Assembly (NCBI GenBank): GCA_041477005.1
Contig: JBGOUJ010000065.1
Span: forward strand, 1-20,024
Direction of reading: 5' to 3'
Source of the DNA: JBGOUJ01 sp041477005
Lineage (GTDB): Bacteria; Acidobacteriota; Terriglobia; Bryobacterales; JACQDG01
Length of the DNA: 20,024 nucleotides
Shown here: positions 7,559 through 13,396 of the stretch, piece after piece
How the letters are laid out: each line of letters starts with the position of its first letter
Position numbering within the stretch: position 1 is the first letter of the stretch
Program-made: the position numbers and the translations under genes
Notes under the pieces: generated by a model
What the model saw: the letters and a program-made list of their open reading frames with translations, nothing else
Database searches by the model: none
What the model was told of the DNA's origin: nothing

Positions 7559-8350
7559 ATGACGGGCGCTAAGGCAGGCGCCAGGCGCCGGGTGTCGGGT
7601 GTGAGGGTCGCTTTCTTCGGCTTGCTCTGGCTGTGCGCGGCGGTGGTGTTCGCCGACGTCCCGCAGCTCAAGCCTCACGGGTACACCAATGATTACGCCG
7701 CGGTGCTCAGCCCGGCGGCCGTGGCGCGGGCGGATGCGCTGGCGGCGGAGGTCGAGCGCAAGACGGGGGCGCAGATCGCCGTCGTGATCGTCAAGTCCCT
7801 CGACGGCAACCCGATCGACGATTACGCCAACACGCTGGCCCGGCGCTGGGCGATCGGGCGCAAGGAGAATCGCGGCGTCCTGCTGCTGCTCGCCACCCAG
7901 GACCGGCGGGACCGGCTGGAAGTGGGCTACGGTCTCGAGCCGGTCTTGCCCGATGGCAAAGTCGGCGGCATCCTCCGCGGCGTGCGGGCTTACTTGCAGC
8001 AGGGCGACTATGACGGCGCGGTCCTCTTGGCCGTGGGCCAGATCGCCGGCGTTATCGCGCAGGATGCCGGTGTTACCCTGGAAGGTCAAACGCAGCAGAG
8101 GCCGCCTCCTTACGCCCGCCGGCGCCAACGCGGACCGAATCTGCCGTGGTGGGCGATCGTGCTGGGCGTCGCCGGGTTCCTGTGGCTGATCGCCAAGCTG
8201 GGGATCAACCCGTTTTTTCTGTTGTGGGGCCTGTCGGGCTGGGGTGGCTCGGGCCGGGACGGCGGCGGGGGCGGGCGCTGGGATGGCGGCGGGTTCAGCG
8301 GCTTCGGCGGCGGCGATTTCGGGGGCGGCGGGGCATCGAGCGATTGGTAG
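7559..8350 (+). CDS. Secreted/membrane TPM-domain protein (YgcG-like)
   Basis: Protein with a TPM domain (PF04536), a fold linked to acid-phosphatase-like activity in plant TLP18.3 and to envelope functions in bacteria. Of 263 aa, residues 1-32 form a signal peptide (RRR then a hydrophobic core ending VVFA-D). The TPM domain follows at about 42-165 (opening YTNDYAAVLSP, then a V-E-R-K-TGAQIAVVIVKSL core and RGVLLLLATQDR). A proline/arginine linker precedes one TM segment (about 195-223) and a glycine-rich tail ending GGGGASSDW, the normal family ending. ATG 7559 places the signal peptide correctly, but no clear Shine-Dalgarno precedes it. The LemA partner often found beside TPM genes is not seen in this window. 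The next gene begins 6 nt downstream, suggesting co-transcription. Exact function is unknown. Confidence 0.88.
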   Translation: MTGAKAGARRRVSGVRVAFFGLLWLCAAVVFADVPQLKPHGYTNDYAAVLSPAAVARADALAAEVERKTGAQIAVVIVKSLDGNPIDDYANTLARRWAIGRKENRGVLLLLATQDRRDRLEVGYGLEPVLPDGKVGGILRGVRAYLQQGDYDGAVLLAVGQIAGVIAQDAGVTLEGQTQQRPPPYARRRQRGPNLPWWAIVLGVAGFLWLIAKLGINPFFLLWGLSGWGGSGRDGGGGGRWDGGGFSGFGGGDFGGGGASSDW

Positions 8351-8356
8351 GCTTCT

Positions 8357-9061
8357 ATGGAAGATCTGTTGCAGGAGCTGGTCGATCGGCTGAAAGCGGC
8401 TTACGGCGACGAGCTGCTCTCGGTGGCGCTCTACGGCTCGGCGGCGTCGGGCGATTACCATGAGAAGCACTCCGACCTGAATGTCCTCTGCGTGCTGTCG
8501 CAAGTGGGCCTGGCGGAGCTGGAACGGGCCGAGCCGGCCCTGCGGCAGTGGATCAAGGGCGGGCAGACGCCGCCGCTGCTGCTTTCGCTCGAGGAGATCC
8601 AGGACGGCTCGGACGTGTTCCCGATCGAGTTCCTGGATATCAAAGAGAGCTACCGGCTGTTGCACGGCCAGGACCTGGTGGCGGGGATCCAGGTCTCGAC
8701 GGCGCAGCACCGCGAGCAACTGGAGCACGAGCTGCGCTCGCGGCTGCTGCGGCTGCGGAAGCGGTTTCTCGAGACCCAGCACGACCCGAAAGCGGTCAGC
8801 CAGTTGATGATCGAATCGCTGCCCACCTTCGCCACCCTGTTCCGCCACGCGCTCCTGCTCGCGGGTTTCCCGGCGCCGAACCGGAAGCACGCGATCTTTC
8901 GTGCAGCGGCAGAGCACTTTCAGATCGGTCCGGCGCCCTTCGAGCCGCTGCTCGAAGTGCGGAAGGGGACCCGGAAGCTGGACGGCCGCGAGGTGCGGGC
9001 CTGGTTTGAAGCCTATCTGGCGGGCATTACGAAAATGGCGGAGATAGTGGATAGACTCTGA
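8357..9061 (+). CDS. Nucleotidyltransferase-fold protein with altered active-site motif
   Basis: 234-aa cytoplasmic protein with an N-terminal minimal nucleotidyltransferase domain (NTP_transf_2-like, about residues 1-110). The motif G27-S28-A-A-S-G32 then S39-D40-L-N42-V is clear, but the usual second metal-binding aspartate of the SDxD motif is asparagine (N42), so catalysis may be weak or changed. Residues 125-234 are predicted helical and could form a HEPN-like or substrate-binding domain; no motif settles this. Family members transfer nucleotides to proteins, antibiotics or RNA; no substrate is suggested here. It begins 6 nt after the TPM gene. The same frame stays open for 277 nt after its stop, with coding-like base composition in the first part. 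Confidence 0.8.
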   Translation: MEDLLQELVDRLKAAYGDELLSVALYGSAASGDYHEKHSDLNVLCVLSQVGLAELERAEPALRQWIKGGQTPPLLLSLEEIQDGSDVFPIEFLDIKESYRLLHGQDLVAGIQVSTAQHREQLEHELRSRLLRLRKRFLETQHDPKAVSQLMIESLPTFATLFRHALLLAGFPAPNRKHAIFRAAAEHFQIGPAPFEPLLEVRKGTRKLDGREVRAWFEAYLAGITKMAEIVDRL

Positions 9062-9219
9062 GGGGGAGAGGCGGGCCTGGTCGAGCGTGGCGCGGCTAGA
9101 GAGCAGCAGGCCGGGCAGTATTCGACGCGCGTGAAAACGTCCGAAGGGCTGGTGGAAGCGGCGCAGAAACAAGTGGCTGCGGCCGAGGGCGCGCTGCGTG
9201 CATCCGCGGTTTCGTTGTT
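9062..9219 (+). other. Intergenic stretch with a coding-like open frame after the nucleotidyltransferase stop
   Basis: Between two convergent genes, the frame of the upstream gene continues without a stop past its TGA. To about 9210 it shows G/C-rich third positions and a plausible helical peptide (for example TSEGLVEAAQKQVAAAEGAL). The only starts inside are GTG 9131 and later codons, with no good ribosome site. It could be a decayed gene end or chance in GC-rich DNA. No terminator hairpin was found here. Confidence 0.3.
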
Positions 9220-9801
9220 TTACCGCTGGGGACTGCCGTTGGGCAGGCGCAGGGTGCGGAGGCGGCCAACGAAAGCGTCCAGGGTGAGCCGGGCGGCGCT
9301 CGTTGAGCGTTCGCGTTCCATGACCAGCTCCTCGCCGTGAATCTCCCAGATCGGCCGGCGGCGATGATCGGTGACGGTTTCGGCGCCGGTTATGGAATCG
9401 GCTTCGATAAAGAAAATTCCCTGCCACAGCCCCACCGTGGGACCGAGCGGAGTGGTCGTATCGTCGGCCAGGAAAAGCGCCACGCGATCCCCGACCTGCA
9501 GGTTCGGAAATCCGGCTATCCATTGGCGCACGTCGCCGACTGTGCCGCCGGTCATCTCGAAAGAAACCGTCGAAAGGGACAAATCACCCGGCAGGGAGCG
9601 AGAAGGCGCGATCTCCACGCGGCTCAGGATGCGACCGCTCTGCGCATCTTGATACGACAGAATGCGCTCGATGCGGCCGATGACCACGCGGTGGGCGAGC
9701 GTGCCGATCTGGCTGAAGCTCAGGTGCGCGACCGTGGAGGCGCGGAGGAGGCCAGCCAGTCCACCGAGTAATAGGACCAGCGGCATAGTACGTTTTAACA
9801 T
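9220..9801 (-). CDS. Secreted protein of unknown function, divergent from the metalloprotease
   Basis: 193-aa protein with a clear signal peptide (MLKRT then a leucine-rich core to about residue 22, likely cut after LLRA). The mature part looks like a compact beta-rich domain with the motifs VVIGRIERILSY, SFEMTGGTVGD and LQVGDRVALFLADD. Proteins with this pattern (a G-G-x-V-G segment followed by GDRVxLFL) are, as I recall, often encoded beside matrixin-like secreted proteases in Acidobacteria and myxobacteria; that is recollection, not a search. The start is supported by GGGAGG 11 nt upstream (9813-9818 on the opposite strand) and a TATAAT box further up. It faces away from the metalloprotease gene across a 66-nt divergent promoter region. 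A role as inhibitor, chaperone or partner of the protease is speculation. Confidence 0.75.
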   Translation of the reverse strand: MLKRTMPLVLLLGGLAGLLRASTVAHLSFSQIGTLAHRVVIGRIERILSYQDAQSGRILSRVEIAPSRSLPGDLSLSTVSFEMTGGTVGDVRQWIAGFPNLQVGDRVALFLADDTTTPLGPTVGLWQGIFFIEADSITGAETVTDHRRRPIWEIHGEELVMERERSTSAARLTLDAFVGRLRTLRLPNGSPQR

Positions 9802-9831
9802 TATGAAATGAGCCTCCCAAAAGTGGTTTCG

Positions 9832-9837
9832 ATTATA
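9832..9837 (-). promoter_or_regulatory. Perfect -10 box for the minus-strand secreted protein gene
   Basis: On the minus strand the bases read TATAAT, 30 nt upstream of the ATG at 9801, with the GGGAGG ribosome site between them. No strong -35 is seen at 17 nt. The surrounding AT-rich patch (9820-9850) is the shared divergent promoter region with the metalloprotease gene. Confidence 0.55.
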
Positions 9838-9867
9838 TCATAGAAATATCGGTTCGCCGATGAAGAT

Positions 9868-12387
9868 GTGGGGACGCAATTGAGAACTCTGGCACTCATT
9901 CTGGTAAGCGCGATCGTCGCCGCCGCCGCCGACACAGGATCCGCGGTAGACCAAGCGGCCTGCAAGCCGGGCGGCTTCACCGTCATCAACTTCGGCAGCA
10001 CCGAGGCGACGGGCAAGGCTGGGAACAGCTTTAGCGTTTTCTTCGACTCCGCCAACTTCCAAGGCAACAACTTCGACCCGGTTCTGCGCACAGACATGTC
10101 CACCTGGAGCGGCGTCAGCGGCTCGACCTGGCACTACGACTTCAGCGGCTATACTGCTGCGAAGGCCTCCTCCAGCGACGGAGTGATGACTCTGGTCAAT
10201 GGGGGGGGATTTCCGTTTCCTGCCGGAGTGCTGGCAACGACCGTGATCAGCACCCGGGGCTCGGCCGCTCAGATCTTCGACTCCGACACTTTCTTCAACC
10301 CGTCGGTCAGCTTCAGCACCTCACCGGGCCTCAACGACTTCGACTTCCAGTCCGTCGCGCTGCACGAGATGGGGCACGGCTTCGGCCTGCATCACAACGA
10401 CGCCTGCAATCCGACGCCGACCGTGATGCACTCGACGATCAGCCCGGGCGAACAGCGGCGCACCCTGTTCACGGCGGAAACTGCCGGCGTGAGCTACCTC
10501 TACCCGGTCTCGACGGGTGGCGGCGGTGGAGTGACCATCGCCCCGGCTTCGCTTGTCTTCAACGCAGTGGCTGGAGGCGCGCCGCCCGCCTCGCAGACCC
10601 TCGCCGTTACGGTTGCGGCGGGCACGGCGTGGTCGGCGTCGGTTTCGACCAGCACCGGCCCAGACTGGCTCCTCGCCGGTCCCAAATCGGGCACGGGTCC
10701 GGGGCAGATCACCGTCACTCTCATGACCGGTGCCTTGGCCGGCGGCTTCTACAGCGGCCGGATCACTGTTTCGGCCGGGGGAGTGTCGACCGACGCGTTC
10801 GTATCCCTTAGCCTGACCAGCGTCAGCGTAAATCCAGCGGCATTGAGCTTCTCGGGTGTGGCCGGTGATCCGGCGCCCTTCCCGCAAAATGTGACCCTGA
10901 ACGGGGCGGCCGGCGTGCCCTGGAGCGCCACCGTCTCGACCGTGGGTGGAAACTGGCTGCAGCTCTCCGCCCCTTCGGGCAATCTGCCGGCTTTCTTGAG
11001 CGTCTTCGTCACCACAGCGGGCTTGGCGCCCGGCCTCTACACCGGACAAATCAGCTTCGGCCTGGGAGGCCTGGTTCGGACTGTCAGCGTGCAACTGACG
11101 GTGATTGTGAACGGGCAGCTCGTGGTGGATCCAGCGCGAGTTTCGCTCTCGAGCGCCGCTGGAAGCGCGATCCCGGTGTGCGCTCCTGTGTCGATTCAGG
11201 TCGCCGGCACTACGGCGCTCGATTGGTCGGCAACGTCCAGCGCCCCTTGGCTCGCCGTGCAGCCGGGCTCCGGCCACGCGCCCGCCTCCATCGGCCTGTG
11301 CGCCACCGCGGGAAGCCTGACCTCCGGAACGTATGCCTCGACGGTTCTGATCACGTCAGCAGCGCCCAACAGCCCGCAGAGCGTCGCCGTCTCTTTTACC
11401 GTTGTTCCGCCGGTCGCCGTTAGTGATGGCGGGGTTGTCAGCGCCGCGTCTCTGACTCAGGGCCAGTCGATTGCCGGGGGCGAGATCCTGAGCGTTTTCG
11501 GCGTCAATCTCGCTTCCCAGACCGCTTCCGCCACCAAATTTCCACTCCCGACCGAGCTGGCCAATTGCCGTATTCTCATCGGCGGCGTGGCGGCTGCGCT
11601 CATCTATGTCTCTCCCAACCAGGTGAATCTGGTGGCGCCCTCTTCCCTGTCGAGCTTTGTGGGATCCACCACGCTGAACGCTTTCAACGGCGGGGTGGCC
11701 GCCCCGGCGGCGCGCGTTTCCGTGGCGCAGCAGGCGCCGGGCATCTTCGGCTTGCTGAGCAACGGCGCCGGCGCCGGCGCCATAACCCATAACGACGGCT
11801 CGGTGATCAGCCGCTCCTCGCCGGTCCGGCCCGGAGAGCCGATTTCGGTTTACCTCACCGGCATCGGTCCGCTCGATCGCAACATCGGCGATGGCAACCC
11901 GGCGCCGTCCGCTCCCCTGGCCAACGCGTTCAGCAAAGTGCGCCTTCTGATTGATGGCCAGGAGGCGGCGGTGCTGTTCGCCGGAGCGGCTCCGGGATTC
12001 TCCGGCCTGGACGTCGTCGTCGCGACCGTGCCCGGCCTTCTCTCCCAGCGCTTTCCGCAGATCGTCGTCGAAGTGCAGGGCGTCGCGTCCAACCAGATCA
12101 CGGCCGGCGGGCCCAGCCTCCTCAACGTCTCACCGGCGGCCGTCAAGGCCGGCAGCGACGCGACGGTGACGCTGCGAGGAATCAACCTGGCGCCTTCGGA
12201 CGCCGTCGTTGTGGGCGGCACAACGCTTCCCGCTGTTTACGCCCAGGCCGATTTGCAGACTCTGCAGGTTACAATCCCCGGCCGGTTGCTCCCTTCAGCC
12301 GGCTCCCTGCCGCTCAAGGTCGTTGACACCAGTGCGCCGCTCGAATCGCCCAGCAATTCCGTGGTCCTGACCGTCTCCGGGCCCTGA
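9868..12387 (+). CDS. Secreted matrixin-like zinc metalloprotease with BACON-like repeats and Solibacter-type C-terminal domain
   Basis: Large secreted protein of 839 aa. An N-terminal signal peptide (LRTLALILVSAIVAAAA) leads into a metzincin protease domain (about 25-212). Its zinc motif HEMGHGFGLHH gives ligands H166, H170 and H176 with catalytic E167, and a Met-turn follows at M187 (PTVMHS). Three BACON/Ig-like repeats of about 100 aa come next, at roughly 222-316, 320-412 and 418-514; each has a W-x-A/W-L core such as AWSASVST or PWSATVST. A domain of the TIGR03437 kind common in Solibacter follows (about 518-745, SVFGVNLASQ, IYVSPNQVNLVAP, YLTGIGPLD), then a final IPT/TIG-like beta domain (747-839). 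Translation starts at GTG 9868 or TTG 9880; the latter has GGGGA 5 nt upstream and also gives a good signal peptide. Likely role: extracellular polymer or protein degradation or surface binding; substrate unknown. Confidence 0.88.
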   Translation: MGTQLRTLALILVSAIVAAAADTGSAVDQAACKPGGFTVINFGSTEATGKAGNSFSVFFDSANFQGNNFDPVLRTDMSTWSGVSGSTWHYDFSGYTAAKASSSDGVMTLVNGGGFPFPAGVLATTVISTRGSAAQIFDSDTFFNPSVSFSTSPGLNDFDFQSVALHEMGHGFGLHHNDACNPTPTVMHSTISPGEQRRTLFTAETAGVSYLYPVSTGGGGGVTIAPASLVFNAVAGGAPPASQTLAVTVAAGTAWSASVSTSTGPDWLLAGPKSGTGPGQITVTLMTGALAGGFYSGRITVSAGGVSTDAFVSLSLTSVSVNPAALSFSGVAGDPAPFPQNVTLNGAAGVPWSATVSTVGGNWLQLSAPSGNLPAFLSVFVTTAGLAPGLYTGQISFGLGGLVRTVSVQLTVIVNGQLVVDPARVSLSSAAGSAIPVCAPVSIQVAGTTALDWSATSSAPWLAVQPGSGHAPASIGLCATAGSLTSGTYASTVLITSAAPNSPQSVAVSFTVVPPVAVSDGGVVSAASLTQGQSIAGGEILSVFGVNLASQTASATKFPLPTELANCRILIGGVAAALIYVSPNQVNLVAPSSLSSFVGSTTLNAFNGGVAAPAARVSVAQQAPGIFGLLSNGAGAGAITHNDGSVISRSSPVRPGEPISVYLTGIGPLDRNIGDGNPAPSAPLANAFSKVRLLIDGQEAAVLFAGAAPGFSGLDVVVATVPGLLSQRFPQIVVEVQGVASNQITAGGPSLLNVSPAAVKAGSDATVTLRGINLAPSDAVVVGGTTLPAVYAQADLQTLQVTIPGRLLPSAGSLPLKVVDTSAPLESPSNSVVLTVSGP

Positions 12388-12415
12388 GGGCCAAACGAGC
12401 GCTCCCCCGCTCCGC

Positions 12416-12421
12416 TATAAT
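12416..12421 (+). promoter_or_regulatory. Consensus -10 box immediately upstream of the FRG gene
   Basis: A perfect TATAAT ends 10 nt before the ATG at 12432. The normal distance from -10 to transcript start would place +1 at about 12428, leaving a leader of 0-5 nt and no room for a Shine-Dalgarno, and none is seen. The -35 region is weak. The metalloprotease stop is only 44 nt upstream of the ATG. Confidence 0.6.
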
Positions 12422-12431
12422 CGGCAACGAC

Positions 12432-13271
12432 ATGGCGAGGCGGAAATCCAAACCCGGAGCCGGCCTTCCGTATGCAGTGGTCCCCCTTGAATCGTGGGAC
12501 GAGTTCCTCAAGGCCATCACCGATTCCCCGTTCTCGAACTGGGCCTTCCGCGGCCAAGCCGACCAGCGCTGGCCGCTCTCGAGCAAGCTCTCCCGCTACT
12601 TCCAGAGCTTTGGCGTCGAGCGGCGCACCTGGCGCGAGCAGGAAGGGCGCATCCTGCGGATCTTCAAGCGCAAAGCCCACCTGTTCTTGAACCGGCCTCC
12701 GGACCCCGACGACGAGTTCCAGTGGCTGGCCCTGATGCAGCACCACGGCGCACCGACGCGGCTGCTCGACTTCACCTGGTCGCCTTACATCGCCGCCTTC
12801 TTCGCTCTGGAGCACGCCACCGGCGACGCGGCGGTGTGGGCCCTGAATCCGGATCCACTGACCTACGCCTCGACCCAGAAAATCGCGGGCGGCATGGTCA
12901 TCCATCCGCCGAAAATGAATCCTAGGGTCAAGGGCAACCTGCGGAGGTACTTCCTGCAAGGCAAGACCCCGTTCGTCTACGTCGGAGAGCCCCAGGTGAT
13001 GAACCGTCGGCTGGTCGCGCAGTCGGGCACATTCGCCATTCCGAGCGTGCTAACGCAGCCGCTCGACGAGATCTTGAGCGGTTACCCGGACCCCAACAAC
13101 AGCCTGGTGAAATTCGTTCTGGCGGGCGACCAGATCCGGCGCCAGGGACTGCGCGAGCTCTACCGGATGAAGATCACCAGCGAGGCGTTGTTCCCCGACC
13201 TGGACGGGCTGGCGCGGTCGCTCGGCTACGAGCTGGAGTTCCACTGGCGCTCCGATCCGCACGGGATGTAG
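12432..13271 (+). CDS. FRG-domain protein
   Basis: 279-aa cytoplasmic protein with an FRG domain (PF08867), named for its conserved Phe-Arg-Gly. The signature is visible as NWAFRGQADQRWPLSSKLSR (about residues 36-55) and QHHGAPTRLLDFTWSPYIAAFFALEHA (about 103-129). The rest shows the usual family length and alternation, with no extra effector domain, TM segment or signal peptide. The molecular function of FRG proteins is not established; some occur in mobile or defence-associated loci. This one is solitary, with its own -10 box and no toxin/antitoxin or restriction partner beside it. Start ATG 12432 is the first in frame after the promoter. Base composition matches its neighbours, so there is no clear sign of recent transfer. 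Confidence 0.88.
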   Translation: MARRKSKPGAGLPYAVVPLESWDEFLKAITDSPFSNWAFRGQADQRWPLSSKLSRYFQSFGVERRTWREQEGRILRIFKRKAHLFLNRPPDPDDEFQWLALMQHHGAPTRLLDFTWSPYIAAFFALEHATGDAAVWALNPDPLTYASTQKIAGGMVIHPPKMNPRVKGNLRRYFLQGKTPFVYVGEPQVMNRRLVAQSGTFAIPSVLTQPLDEILSGYPDPNNSLVKFVLAGDQIRRQGLRELYRMKITSEALFPDLDGLARSLGYELEFHWRSDPHGM

Positions 13272-13396
13272 AACCAGCCCCCTCATCCATGGGGGGCAAA
13301 TTTTACTCCGTGCTGGCCGACCCCTCCTGTAACTTATTGAAAAAACTGCCTCCCGGAGTGGCTCGCGGCGTGCAGGCGAACGATTCGCTAGCCACC

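Noticed and set aside
7454..9523. 689-codon antisense frame across TPM and nucleotidyltransferase genes
   Set aside because: Low-complexity R/P/Q/H-rich translation with no domain, opposite two recognised proteins.
10500..11277. DNA-level tandem repeat suggested by repeated protein domains
   Set aside because: The three BACON-like repeats are similar only at protein level; no DNA repeats long enough to report were seen.
13289..13396. Upstream ATG giving a 36-residue N-terminal extension of the synthase
   Set aside because: The extension (MGGKFYSVLADPSCNLL...) looks non-coding and would bury the TM1 start; ATG 13397 directly precedes the signal-anchor.
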